DNA of 38,638 bases from a virus, in the IMG/VR virus record IMGVR_UViG_3300011113_000425, positions 1 through 38,638 of that record, one strand, 5' to 3'. A model generated the notes under the pieces. It saw nothing but the letters and a program-made list of their open reading frames with translations. It was not told the DNA's origin and ran no database searches. Positions 1 to 8,025 of this stretch are shown piece after piece; position 1 is the stretch's first letter; every line of letters starts with the position of its first letter. The position numbers were made by a program, and so were the translations under genes.

Positions 1-262
1 CAGTTGTGGCTTCCACATAGCTGTCCTGCACTTCATCTCTGCTGACAGCCATCAGGCTCACTTGTGATTTATTTATAGTCACGGATTTGTCAGGATTTGC
101 AGTAAACAAGGCAAAAATCATCTGTATCCCTTCTCGGCCTGGAACCACGGTCAGTGGGCGGCTAATGGTATATGTTGCATCATCTTCTGCGGTGATTTTT
201 GCCACCAGTTCGTCGCCGTTGGCAATTTTCATTGTGTAAACCTGATCCAATTCTACTTTCAT
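1..262 (-). CDS. Small phage protein, Sm-like/beta-barrel type (3' end missing)
   Basis: The gene runs off the left edge; 87 codons are visible from an ATG at 262. The reading starts MKVELDQVYTMKIANGDEL and continues as short alternating hydrophobic/polar strands (LVAKI, TYTISRPLTVV, IQMIFALF, SVTINKSQVSLM), the pattern of a small beta-barrel. It recalls the short proteins of T4-like cyanophages that begin with a lysine-rich strand, then NGE/D-hVA, and are sometimes described as Sm/Hfq-like; that link is recollection, not shown here. The start lies one base after the glutaredoxin stop (TAAAATG), with AAGGAT in the glutaredoxin tail as ribosome binding site, so it is co-transcribed with glutaredoxin. 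The function is unknown. Confidence 0.6.
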   Translation of the reverse strand, partial: MKVELDQVYTMKIANGDELVAKITAEDDATYTISRPLTVVPGREGIQMIFALFTANPDKSVTINKSQVSLMAVSRDEVQDSYVEATT

Positions 263-263
263 T

Positions 264-488
264 TTATCCTTGTAAATGTTTGCGTAATTCTGTAAACCCG
301 CCAATCAACTGCTCGTTTAAAAATATCTGCGGCACCGTGCGGGCATCGGGTACCGCTTCCAGCAACTGTTCACGTGTCCAGTCTGTGCTGATGTTGCGTT
401 CTTCAAACTCAATGCCTTTTAACTTGAGTAAATTTTTGGCTTGATCGCAAAATGGACAGGCGTTTTTGCTCCAGACTATGGCTTTCAT
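264..488 (-). CDS. grx: Glutaredoxin
   Basis: A 74-residue complete glutaredoxin. The active site is C11-P-F-C14 near the N-terminus, followed by the cis-proline T51-V-P53 and the glutathione-binding G63-G64 turn, all at the usual spacing. It would reduce the C-terminal disulfide of ribonucleotide reductase NrdA, encoded two genes upstream in transcription order, using glutathione; T4 nrdC has this role. A strong ribosome binding site (AAGGAG) sits 8-9 nt before the ATG. The gene has its own sigma70-like promoter overlapping the nrdB stop codon, so it can be expressed apart from nrdAB. The proline-phenylalanine active site resembles bacterial Grx3/NrdH types. Confidence in family is high. Confidence 0.93.
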   Translation of the reverse strand: MKAIVWSKNACPFCDQAKNLLKLKGIEFEERNISTDWTREQLLEAVPDARTVPQIFLNEQLIGGFTELRKHLQG

Positions 489-507
489 ATAGGTCTCCTT
501 GATTGTT

Positions 508-537
508 ATTATAAGCTAGGTAATGCGTTGTAGTCAA
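508..537 (-). promoter_or_regulatory. Sigma70-type promoter for glutaredoxin
   Basis: On the minus strand TTGACT (532-537), an 18-nt spacer and TATAAT (508-513) lie across the last codons and stop of nrdB. The predicted start is about 500, leaving a short leader that carries AAGGAG before the glutaredoxin ATG at 488. It looks like a host-RNA-polymerase early promoter. Confidence 0.6.
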
Positions 538-1609
538 TGGTATCACTCATGACACCAATCACATAGTTGGTTGATTCATTTTCTTGTAACGCTGTCTGCT
601 TGTTGGATGTGTTCACGTGTTTGTTGAACCAAGGAATTGGAGTGGTCCTAGGAGCCACACCTTGATACTTGACCCCAATTTCTTTGAGTGCGTTGACTGC
701 GGTATAATCCACAAAGTCACGCAGGATGTTGGCATTGAGACCAATCACTGGTCCTTTCTTGAACAGGTAATCAGCCCAGGCTTTTTCCTCACGGATCACA
801 TCCTGATACATGGCATATACTTCAGCTTCACATTCCTGTTTGGCACGTGCGAAACGTGGATCTTCTTTGACCACTTGGTTGATGATCCAGGCAGTCCAGT
901 CTTTGTGTAGAATCTCGTCTTGTAGGATCAGTTGTATGATATTGCCGTTGCCAATGAATATGCGATTCTCAACCATGGCCAGGCTGGTGGCAAAGCTGAC
1001 CATGAATCGGAAGGCTTCCAAGCCATAGCTGGCATTTAAAGCCAACCATATGGCCTTGATGTGTTCGTACTCATCAAACTCTTCCTGCAACTCTTTGCGG
1101 CAGTTGATCATATGCAAGCGATCGTAATAAAGACCAATGGTCGAAGCCATGTCCACAATCTCTGCGGTGTCATGGATCTTGTTGAACTCTTCCTTGGGCA
1201 CGTTGTAGATGTTACGAATAATGTGTGAATAGCTACGGCTGTGGATGTTGGTTTCAAAGAATCCCCAGTTGTACATGAGTGCTTCAAGTTCTGGAATGCT
1301 GACCACAGGCGTGAATACCTGTGTGGGACCACGACCTTGCAGGCTATCCAGTGCGGTCTGGCGTAATAAGTTGCTGGTAAAGATATGACGCACAGTATCG
1401 CTGGCTTCTTTGAAGTCACCGGCATCCTTGGTCAGGCTGATTTCTTCAGGCACCCAAAAGAATCCTCGGGCTTCTTGTTCAAATTTTACGACCTTGTTGT
1501 ATTTGACTTCTTCAAAGCGTTGTATGGTCACCGGCCCTGCAGGATCCAAAAACATCTTGCGGTTAAGGTAATCCGTTTTAGTTGTTAGGTTGTATTGTGC
1601 TTGGCTCAT
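509..1609 (-). CDS. nrdB: Ribonucleoside-diphosphate reductase class Ia, beta subunit
   Basis: A 366-residue radical-generating subunit, close to Escherichia coli NrdB along its whole length. Visible landmarks are D88 in the ALDSLQGR block, E119 and H123 in FFETNIHSRSY, radical tyrosine Y127, and the second ligand set in MVENRIF and QDEILH. The C-terminal peptide (DYNALPSL) should dock to NrdA. The open frame extends eight codons further upstream, but the start at 1609 (MSQAQYNL) is preferred: it makes an ATGA overlap with the stop of the upstream gene and has GGA upstream. It makes dNTPs for phage replication with nrdA. Odd points: an unrelated methyltransferase gene separates it from nrdA, and the first ligand pair is spaced E-x3-H rather than E-x2-H as in the E. 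coli enzyme. Confidence 0.95.
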   Translation of the reverse strand: MSQAQYNLTTKTDYLNRKMFLDPAGPVTIQRFEEVKYNKVVKFEQEARGFFWVPEEISLTKDAGDFKEASDTVRHIFTSNLLRQTALDSLQGRGPTQVFTPVVSIPELEALMYNWGFFETNIHSRSYSHIIRNIYNVPKEEFNKIHDTAEIVDMASTIGLYYDRLHMINCRKELQEEFDEYEHIKAIWLALNASYGLEAFRFMVSFATSLAMVENRIFIGNGNIIQLILQDEILHKDWTAWIINQVVKEDPRFARAKQECEAEVYAMYQDVIREEKAWADYLFKKGPVIGLNANILRDFVDYTAVNALKEIGVKYQGVAPRTTPIPWFNKHVNTSNKQTALQENESTNYVIGVMSDTIDYNALPSL

Positions 1610-1614
1610 AATTT
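1601..1614 (-). repeat. Direct repeat at nrdB start (copy 2)
   Basis: On the minus strand AAATTATGAGCCAA spans the stop of the inserted methyltransferase gene and the start of nrdB. It matches 13 of 14 bases of the sequence spanning the nrdA stop and the methyltransferase start (2617-2630). The two copies flank the inserted gene exactly. Confidence 0.75.
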
Positions 1615-2625
1615 TTTCCGAGTAGAATTCCAAATTGGAACTTTTTTGTATATATCATCTATGTTGTGTAGTTTTACAAGTTCATCTTTTACCCAGTTAG
1701 GCAACTCTTCAATTTCTTGTCTGGTATGTGGTTTTGATGGCCAATTGACGCCTTTTATGTCCTCCCAATCCCTTGACACCAAATATTCTTTTGACTCTCT
1801 GGTTAAAATGGAGGCAAATTTACTTTGGTCCACATAAGGCATTTTTAGATAATCATTTGCTGAAATATTAAGATTGTTTAAATTGTTAAAGTATTCTAAT
1901 TGTGTTTCTGAGTATTCGTCCGGCACAGAGAAATTATGCAAACTTTGCATAAAAAAATACGGTGGGTTTTTGCCAAGGATTGTTGAACTGCATATATTAC
2001 AAGCAGATTTTAACAAGGAGTATTCATAATCGTGTTCAAGCAAATCAAACCAATAATCATAGTATTCAGGTTTTGTAAACCAAACACTTGAATCACCTAC
2101 AAGTATTATTTTTATTTTTTGTTGAAATTCTAGTTCTTTGACTGCATCAGTCACTGTTGGCCATTTATGATTGCCATAGTCATCCTGACAAATCAACCCA
2201 TTGATTGACAAATTATCCAAATAAAATTTAATGTCGTTAAGTGTGGTGTTGTAATTTTTATCTCCATCTACGTGACAATATGAAAACTTAGTTTTAAGAT
2301 TGTATTCATTTAGTTTGTTACTATCAATACAAATTTTTTCTAAATTTGCTTTTGGCCAATTTAAGGTATCAATCCATTTATAGAGGTTATCTTTGACTAT
2401 ATCAATTACATAAAATGTTTTGTTATGTTGTTGTGTAAGTTCAATCAAAGGATAAGTACTTCCACCGACACCTATTTCAGAAAGGTCTCCTTCGGAATTA
2501 TTAAGCGACAGATGTCCTAAATAGTAAAATAAAATAGTGTCAGAAAAAGTTTTTAAGGCAGCGTCAATTTTCCTCTGAGACACCAGTTGTAGAAACTTGG
2601 CCTTGTCTGTGACCAGTTGACTCAT
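1606..2625 (-). CDS. Class I SAM-dependent methyltransferase (Methyltransf_24-like), cargo gene
   Basis: A 339-residue protein. Residues near 50-75 give the SAM-binding loop EIGVGGSTYPL followed by an acidic strand end (FYVIDI); a later HVDGDKNYNTTLND block and ICQDDYGNH strand match the Methyltransf_24 group, which is common next to glycan genes and often methylates sugars. The C-terminal third is of unknown function and carries WP-x11-LPNWVKDE-x4-HN, seen in similar form in the A+T-rich gene at 21018-21998. The gene is visibly richer in A+T than nrdA and nrdB and has different codon use. Its ends form ATGA overlaps with both neighbours and sit inside a direct repeat. It looks like a gene captured between nrdA and nrdB. 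The substrate cannot be told. Confidence 0.7.
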   Translation of the reverse strand: MSQLVTDKAKFLQLVSQRKIDAALKTFSDTILFYYLGHLSLNNSEGDLSEIGVGGSTYPLIELTQQHNKTFYVIDIVKDNLYKWIDTLNWPKANLEKICIDSNKLNEYNLKTKFSYCHVDGDKNYNTTLNDIKFYLDNLSINGLICQDDYGNHKWPTVTDAVKELEFQQKIKIILVGDSSVWFTKPEYYDYWFDLLEHDYEYSLLKSACNICSSTILGKNPPYFFMQSLHNFSVPDEYSETQLEYFNNLNNLNISANDYLKMPYVDQSKFASILTRESKEYLVSRDWEDIKGVNWPSKPHTRQEIEELPNWVKDELVKLHNIDDIYKKVPIWNSTRKKL

Positions 2626-2630
2626 AATTT
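2617..2630 (-). repeat. Direct repeat at nrdA stop (copy 1)
   Basis: On the minus strand AAATTATGAGTCAA covers the nrdA stop codon and the methyltransferase start codon. It repeats at 1601-1614 with one mismatch. In both copies the preceding gene ends in Lys-Leu-stop and the next begins Met-Ser-Gln. Confidence 0.75.
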
Positions 2631-4949
2631 ACATGCCTCACAGTCTTCCTCTAAGAGGTCGCTGTCGGGTTCTTGTGTGTGCAAGACCTGTGGTGCGTCG
2701 TCTTGACCTTTTGATCCTTGCTTGTTGATCAGGCTGTAGTAGAATGTTTTCAAACCCCAACGATGTGCCTGCATGAGGTTGGTGGCGATCAAGGTGGTGG
2801 GCACCTTGCGATCCGCAAAGTGTGCAGGGTTGTAGAATGTGTTGGTTGATATACTTTGATCCACATAGGCAGCAATCACAGCCGCTGTCTTCAAGTAATT
2901 TGCACAGTCTCGTTGTTCCCACATGAGTTGATACCGGTTCTTCAACTTGTTGTACTCTGGAGCCACTTGGATCAAACTTCCTGCTTTGCTTTCTTTGACA
3001 GTGATTAAACTCATGGGCATTTCGATGCCATTGGTTGAGTTGATTACGACCGATGATGACTCCACCGGGGCCACGGCCATGAGTGTGGCATTGCGTACAC
3101 CATGGATCTTCATTTTCTCGCGCAGTGATTCCCAATCAAGCTCTGGTTTAAAGTTGGCCAGCTCGTTGACTGCCTGGGCACGAAGTTCCCAAGGAAATTT
3201 TCCTTGACCGTAGCGTGTGAGTCCGCTGTGGCTGCATGGTCCACGTTCCCGGGCCAATTCAACTGTAGCTTCTGTCAGGTAGTAGGCTTGATGTTCCATC
3301 CACGACTTGACTTCTTGCAAGGCATCTTTCTCACCATACAGCAAGCCACGTTTTGCGTGCCAGTATGCTAGATTAGTAATGCCAATGCCCAGGGGCTGGA
3401 TCTCTTGATTGCTCAGCATGCTCTGGATGCTCAGATAGTCTTGATAGTCCAATATATTACATAGACTGCGCTGCAGTATGCGGCAAGCCCGACGCATGTC
3501 TTCCGGATTCCGGAACGCACCCCAGTTGATTGATCCCAGTGTGCATAAAGCGATACGGCCAGCATCGTCATCCAAGCGGCGAAAGGGCTTAGTAGGTAAT
3601 AGAATTTCACAGCATAAATTTGACTGATAGATGGTATGATACTCAGGATCAAAGGGTCCCTGGTTTATGACATTGTCAATAAACACGAGATAGATACGAC
3701 CTGTGTCAGTTCTCTCCTTTAGTATACCGCCTTTGAAAACTTCCTCGGCACTGATTACCTTCTTGCGAAGGTCTTTTCTTTTTTCATACTTGACATATAG
3801 CTCTTCAAATTTCGCTGTGTCTTTGTAAAATGCTTCATACAAGTCTGGCACTTCGTTAGGATCAAAGAACGTGATCTGTTCCTTGTTCTTAAAACGCCGC
3901 CAAAAGAACGATGATAGTACCACTCCGTAATCCATGTGTCGGACTCGTGTTTCTTCAGTGCCTTGATTGTTTTTAAGAACAATAAGATCGTCAAACTGAT
4001 AGTGCCAGATAGGATAGAACACAGTAGCACTTGCATTACGGATACCTCCTTGACTACAACTACGCAAATCTCCAAACCATTTTTTCAAAAATGGAATCAT
4101 GCCAGTGTGCATGACTTCACCACCACGTATGGCTGCACCCAAAGGACGCAAACGACCAATTTCCAGGCCAATGCCTGCACGTTTGGCCGCATACTTGGCC
4201 ATCATTTCTCCTGAAGCAAAGATAGAGTCCAAATCGTCATCAGAACGGATAAGCACGCAACTACTAAACTGTTTTGTAGGAGTCCCAAGGCCTGCGAGCA
4301 CAGGTGTAGCAAGAGTAAAAAGGCCATCGCTCGCGGCATTATAATATTCCTTAATGTATCGCATTCTTGCTGTGTTAGGTTCTTCCTTATGGAAAACGGT
4401 AGCGGCAGCCACCATGTAACGTACTTGAGGTGTTTCATAGATCTCCTTGGTGGCACGATTGCGTACCAGATATTTTTCAATTAGTTGTTCGATAGCTGCG
4501 TAACTATACTGTTCGTCTTTTTCATGATCGATCATGTCGTTCATGCGGTTCCAGTCTTCTTGGGTATACCACTCAAGCAATTCTGGAGTATAAAGTCCTG
4601 TGGCCACATTACGCTTGACAATTTCGTACAGGTGGGGAGGAGTGTAACTGCCATACACATCTTTTCTCAACATGCTGAGTCTTTGTTTACCTGCCACAAA
4701 CTGGTAGTTGGTGTGGCCTACATCAGGATTGGCTTCTACATCAATCAAGTCCACAGTGGCACGCAAGGTGATACCATCAATCTCTTGAGTGGTGATACCA
4801 TCATAAAAATGCAACTGTGCTTTGATTTCTATCATGCTCTGACTTACGTCAGCGATGCCTTGGCAGACCTTGGCAACCTGTGCCTGCCACTTGTCAATCT
4901 GTAGTGGCTCTTTGTGTCCGCTTCTTTTTACAACTGTGATCTGCGTCAT
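2622..4949 (-). CDS. nrdA: Ribonucleoside-diphosphate reductase class Ia, alpha subunit
   Basis: A 775-residue catalytic subunit reducing NDPs to dNDPs with NrdB. A short ATP-cone-like region occupies about residues 1-90. Key residues are visible: C231 (SSCVLI) and C469 (ALCTLGSINW) as the redox pair, N444, thiyl cysteine C446 and E448 in NLCCEILLPT, a tandem tyrosine in TFYYSLINKQ for radical transfer, and the C-terminal C770-E-A-C773 shuttle that glutaredoxin would reduce. The length is normal for the family. The ATG at 4949 is preceded by GAGAGAAA. No clear promoter was found in the 28-nt gap upstream. The stop overlaps the start of the inserted methyltransferase gene (ATGA). Confidence 0.97.
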   Translation of the reverse strand: MTQITVVKRSGHKEPLQIDKWQAQVAKVCQGIADVSQSMIEIKAQLHFYDGITTQEIDGITLRATVDLIDVEANPDVGHTNYQFVAGKQRLSMLRKDVYGSYTPPHLYEIVKRNVATGLYTPELLEWYTQEDWNRMNDMIDHEKDEQYSYAAIEQLIEKYLVRNRATKEIYETPQVRYMVAAATVFHKEEPNTARMRYIKEYYNAASDGLFTLATPVLAGLGTPTKQFSSCVLIRSDDDLDSIFASGEMMAKYAAKRAGIGLEIGRLRPLGAAIRGGEVMHTGMIPFLKKWFGDLRSCSQGGIRNASATVFYPIWHYQFDDLIVLKNNQGTEETRVRHMDYGVVLSSFFWRRFKNKEQITFFDPNEVPDLYEAFYKDTAKFEELYVKYEKRKDLRKKVISAEEVFKGGILKERTDTGRIYLVFIDNVINQGPFDPEYHTIYQSNLCCEILLPTKPFRRLDDDAGRIALCTLGSINWGAFRNPEDMRRACRILQRSLCNILDYQDYLSIQSMLSNQEIQPLGIGITNLAYWHAKRGLLYGEKDALQEVKSWMEHQAYYLTEATVELARERGPCSHSGLTRYGQGKFPWELRAQAVNELANFKPELDWESLREKMKIHGVRNATLMAVAPVESSSVVINSTNGIEMPMSLITVKESKAGSLIQVAPEYNKLKNRYQLMWEQRDCANYLKTAAVIAAYVDQSISTNTFYNPAHFADRKVPTTLIATNLMQAHRWGLKTFYYSLINKQGSKGQDDAPQVLHTQEPDSDLLEEDCEACKL

Positions 4950-4976
4950 TTTCTCTCGTTCTAAATTGTTTTACTG

Positions 4977-5393
4977 CTATGCTATTTGGTGTTGCTGGTA
5001 TTGCCGTTTGATCGTTGTTGCTTGGATGGTATTTACTACGCTATCAGCAGTCCAATTAAGTATATATTTTTCTTTGGCTACCAGGACTAAATTCACATCA
5101 TCTTGGGTCAAAACCAATTCAGCCGGGGCTAAATCTGCACGGTCCAACAAAGTTATAGTATACAGGATTCCTAGGCCTCTTGCAAGTTCACAGTAGATGT
5201 CATCACTCAAAAGTTGCCAGGGATCTGGCCAGGTTTTTTGATCATCCCAGTGTAGATAGTAGGGTCGCCAGGGTGCCCGAAACCACCAGGCATTGATGTG
5301 TTCAAGTGCGGATTGGGCAGGGAGATTGTGGCATTGATCACGCAACTGATTCCAGCTAGCCAGCCGGGCAGAGAATAAAGCAGGCCAGATCAA
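4977..5393 (-). CDS. Conserved phage protein of unknown function
   Basis: A 138-residue protein rich in tryptophan and leucine. The start is a TTG that overlaps the stop of the tail-spike gene (TTGA), which implies coupled translation. The middle holds WWFRAPWRPYYLHWDDQ, then WPDPWQLLSDDIYCELARGLG, where a D-x2-Y-C-E-L-A helix after a WPDPW loop faintly recalls transglutaminase-like cysteine peptidases of phages; no catalytic triad can be assigned with confidence. It sits directly downstream of the tail-spike gene, so a role in tail assembly or fibre attachment is plausible but unproven. Confidence 0.6.
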   Translation of the reverse strand: MIWPALFSARLASWNQLRDQCHNLPAQSALEHINAWWFRAPWRPYYLHWDDQKTWPDPWQLLSDDIYCELARGLGILYTITLLDRADLAPAELVLTQDDVNLVLVAKEKYILNWTADSVVNTIQATTIKRQYQQHQIA

Positions 5394-6955
5394 GCTAGAT
5401 GTGTGATGCTGTAGGTCATGGTGCCATTGACACCTTGTTCGTTGGCTGTGTAGTCCAAGCTGACTATGTCCCCGGTCTGAGTAACTGCGAGACTAACGCC
5501 GGTGGTGTTGTTTTCTACATAATCATCCATGCTGACCACACCGGTGCTGCTGTCACCCACATCTGACGCCACCATGATGGTTCCGGTCCTGTAGTTGTAT
5601 TGTCTGACTATGGTGTAGTTGACACTAAATGCTCGAATTACTGTGGCATCAATTTCAAACACGTTGGCTGTGGTATCATTGATTAGTGTTTGAGTCTGAC
5701 CGGTTTCACGCACATATGATCCCATGGCCAACTGTGAACCATTGGTAGTAGCTATGCTGACGGTGTTGCCAAGTTGTACTCTAGGAAAACTCTGTGCATC
5801 TATGTCATCACGGTTGAACATGTCACTGATGCTGATATTGTTGTCATCTTGTATATCAATCACAGGTGTGAATGGATTACCTCCACCCAGGAAATGATTG
5901 CCCACATCATAGAATATGTTGTGACCACTGGCATTCAAGGGACTTGGAAATATGATACCTTCTGCATAGATACGATCAAACTGATTGCCAGTGATGCGTA
6001 TACCAGTGGCCTGTAAGTTTACACCTTGGTACAAGGTATCAAATTGACTGTTAGTAAAAGTCACGGATTCTATAGCGTAGTTGCTTTGTGTACCGTAGGT
6101 GGTACCAGTGAACTTGCAACCATTGAACGTAATCTGATTAACCATATTGGTCACAGTGCTGGCAAAGGCCACGGCTCGAATATCATCGGCAGGGCTGGAA
6201 AGATTAGCCTGCGTCAAGGGACCAGTAAAACTGACATTGGTAAAAGTACAGTTGCTGGCATCTTGTACAAGGAAAACATCCACTGTGGGATCCAGACTTT
6301 GAAATCCTAGATTACTGATGGTTATAAATTCGGGTGCAGTAGCACCATTGTCACCAATGCTGGCACCGATTTGTTGTAGGCTATCGGCGGTTCGAGCCAC
6401 ACATTCGTGGAGTGTGCTGTCATCGCCTACCTGTAGTTGTATCACAGAATTTTCAGGACCTTCGCCGTAGAGAGTGGCATAGGGCGGAATGTTTATGCTC
6501 AAGTTGACCTTGTAAACTCCTGCAGGAAAAAACAGGCTGCGTCGTATCTGTGGATTGGTCTCTCTGCAGAACAACTGATAAAGTGCTCGGTTTATGGCAT
6601 CTGTGTCATCGGCCACACCGTCACCCACTGCACCAAAATCCTTGACTGTGGCAAACTGATCCAGCCAGGATTGCAAACTAAGAGTGATCGGAGTACCTGC
6701 GGTAGGACCGGTCTGTACTGTGTAACCAGCTGCCTCTCCTTTGTAGGTATACGTGGTCTGTAATTCTAAGATGTCTGAAAATTCTGTGAGAATTTCCGTG
6801 TTGCCTATAACGGGGGCGCCTTCTTCTAAGGTGCCATTTCCTATGTATAATCTACGCTCATCTATGCTCCAGCCCAGTTCGGCACCGGCTAGTTGCGGTA
6901 GGTTTTCTTGTAAACCTTTGCGGTTGGTTATTCGGGATATCTGTACAATGGCCAC
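5390..6955 (-). CDS. Tail spike/fibre protein with pectate-lyase-like beta-helix
   Basis: A 521-residue protein. Residues 1-55 (IVQISRITNRKGLQENLPQL, then ELGWSIDERRLYIGNG) form the N-terminal segment typical of phage fibres related to the Mtd N-terminal/hyaluronidase-type attachment domain. Residues 104-120 (VKDFGAVGDGVADDTDAI) begin a Pectate_lyase_3 right-handed beta-helix, followed by repeated coils rich in N, T and F such as ISNLGF, CTFTNVSFTG and ITFNGCKFTG to about residue 380. The C-terminal 130 residues look like a receptor-binding or trimerisation part. It probably binds or cleaves host polysaccharide. The start is GTG at 6955 with AAGGAC upstream; an ATG is absent nearby. A late-type TAAATA box precedes it. 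Family assignment is firm, the substrate unknown. Confidence 0.85.
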   Translation of the reverse strand: MAIVQISRITNRKGLQENLPQLAGAELGWSIDERRLYIGNGTLEEGAPVIGNTEILTEFSDILELQTTYTYKGEAAGYTVQTGPTAGTPITLSLQSWLDQFATVKDFGAVGDGVADDTDAINRALYQLFCRETNPQIRRSLFFPAGVYKVNLSINIPPYATLYGEGPENSVIQLQVGDDSTLHECVARTADSLQQIGASIGDNGATAPEFITISNLGFQSLDPTVDVFLVQDASNCTFTNVSFTGPLTQANLSSPADDIRAVAFASTVTNMVNQITFNGCKFTGTTYGTQSNYAIESVTFTNSQFDTLYQGVNLQATGIRITGNQFDRIYAEGIIFPSPLNASGHNIFYDVGNHFLGGGNPFTPVIDIQDDNNISISDMFNRDDIDAQSFPRVQLGNTVSIATTNGSQLAMGSYVRETGQTQTLINDTTANVFEIDATVIRAFSVNYTIVRQYNYRTGTIMVASDVGDSSTGVVSMDDYVENNTTGVSLAVTQTGDIVSLDYTANEQGVNGTMTYSITHLA

Positions 6956-6980
6956 TTTTGTTGTCCTTGAATTCTATCCA

Positions 6981-6989
6981 GTATTTAGC
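6981..6989 (-). promoter_or_regulatory. Late-type promoter box for tail spike
   Basis: GCTAAATAC on the minus strand, about 25 nt before the GTG start at 6955, resembles the T4 late box TATAAATA. It leaves room for a short leader containing AAGGAC. Confidence 0.5.
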
Positions 6990-6992
6990 TGT

Positions 6993-7733
6993 TTAGGTCA
7001 GCAGGTAGTATTGCTCAAGTCTGCGCCACCAAGCATCGGCCCAATGGTCAAAATCTGCTGATTCCAGCACAAATTCTTGATACTCAGGACGAGCTGTAGG
7101 ACGTCCACTGGCGTCAACCGGGGGTTTCACGCACATTAAAACCACACCCTTGCGTATATTTGTTCCATGTATTTCGTTGTGGGCCAGGGCATAGGCTGCC
7201 AGTTGTAGAAAATAGTCTTCTATCCACTCTCTGAGCTTGGGTTTGTTGGTTTGCTTGTAGTCTAGGATACTTTCTTCGTTCATGTGTATGCCTGCTCCAT
7301 CTGACGTTCCGGCATAAAGTTTAGGGAAATACAAGGGTATTTCCACTCCCCAAAATTCTTGAACATTTTTCAGTCCGTCGTCGATCACAGTTTGTGCCAT
7401 GGCATGACTTGCCCAGCCAAATGGATTGCTTCCTTGTTCTTTCAGCTCGCCAGTTTTGACATAGTGTTCAAGATAGGTGTGCATTCTAGTGCCGCGATTG
7501 GCAGCTTCGGTGGTTATGGCCTGTGCCTGTGCATGGCCCACACGATTGCGCCACTCTTGCAGGGCCTGCTTTTTTTCTTCGGGTTTGGTCTTTTCTAGAA
7601 TTGTAGTAACACTGGGTAACTTGCCGCCGGGTGTGTCATACAGCCTGCGGCCGTCTTCGGTGACCCTGTTCAAGGGCTGGTAATCAAATCGAGGATTGTA
7701 CAAATTAAACTCGGAAACTTTCTCCGCAACCAC
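6993..7733 (-). CDS. PD-(D/E)XK exonuclease (RecB-like)
   Basis: A 246-residue nuclease. Motifs in order are R80-G-T-x2-H85-x3-E89, G142-T-S-D145-G, D158-Y-K160 and Q177-x3-Y181, the full RecB/Cas4-type catalytic set binding two metal ions. Only one cysteine is present, so it lacks the Fe-S cluster of Cas4 or AddB nucleases. It is translated after iscA with a 29-nt overlap if the GTG at 7733 is used; a TTG at 7703 right after the iscA stop is an alternative, and the start is unsettled. T4-like phages carry similar nucleases for host DNA breakdown or recombination. Linkage with Fe-S assembly genes is unexplained. Confidence 0.82.
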   Translation of the reverse strand: MVAEKVSEFNLYNPRFDYQPLNRVTEDGRRLYDTPGGKLPSVTTILEKTKPEEKKQALQEWRNRVGHAQAQAITTEAANRGTRMHTYLEHYVKTGELKEQGSNPFGWASHAMAQTVIDDGLKNVQEFWGVEIPLYFPKLYAGTSDGAGIHMNEESILDYKQTNKPKLREWIEDYFLQLAAYALAHNEIHGTNIRKGVVLMCVKPPVDASGRPTARPEYQEFVLESADFDHWADAWWRRLEQYYLLT

Positions 7734-8025
7734 AGCGGTCTTTTTCTACAGGGTTGCGGAACTCAAAGCCTTCGTTGAGACCTTGACGCACATAATCTAT
7801 TTCTACATCCTGGAGATAGGTCATGCTCTTGGGATCTACCGCTATCACAAAGTCTTTCATGTCAAAGGCCATGTCTTCGCTGTTGACTTGATCGATGTAT
7901 TCCAGCACATAAGCCAAGCCGCTACAACCTGTGGTTCTCACACCAAGACGTATGCCCAAGCCGCGACCCCTGCGTTGTAGATTTTCTACTATTTTGCGTG
8001 AAGCTGTATCAGTGGCTTGTATCAT
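7705..8025 (-). CDS. iscA: A-type iron-sulfur cluster carrier IscA
   Basis: A 106-residue protein that follows E. coli IscA almost residue for residue: LGVRTTGCSGLAYVLEYID near 27-45 and QGLNEGFEFRNP near 81-92. The three cluster-binding cysteines are C34, C98 and C100 (the latter in CGCGESF). It would carry iron or Fe-S clusters from the IscU scaffold to target enzymes. The ATG lies inside the end of iscU (17-nt overlap), so expression is coupled, and it overlaps the nuclease downstream. The usual Asp/Glu-Glu-Cys before the second cysteine is Asp-Arg-Cys here, a small deviation. Phage-borne A-type proteins are uncommon. Confidence 0.93.
   Translation of the reverse strand: MIQATDTASRKIVENLQRRGRGLGIRLGVRTTGCSGLAYVLEYIDQVNSEDMAFDMKDFVIAVDPKSMTYLQDVEIDYVRQGLNEGFEFRNPVEKDRCGCGESFRV

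Noticed and set aside
1610-1633. Earlier start for nrdB adding MEFYSEKI
   Set aside because: These codons lie inside the upstream gene's end; the ATG at 1609 gives the ATGA overlap and the repeat-junction start MSQ.
6993-7733. Nuclease as a Cas4-like Fe-S enzyme explaining the iscU/iscA linkage
   Set aside because: Only one cysteine is present, so the four-cysteine cluster of Cas4/AddB cannot form.
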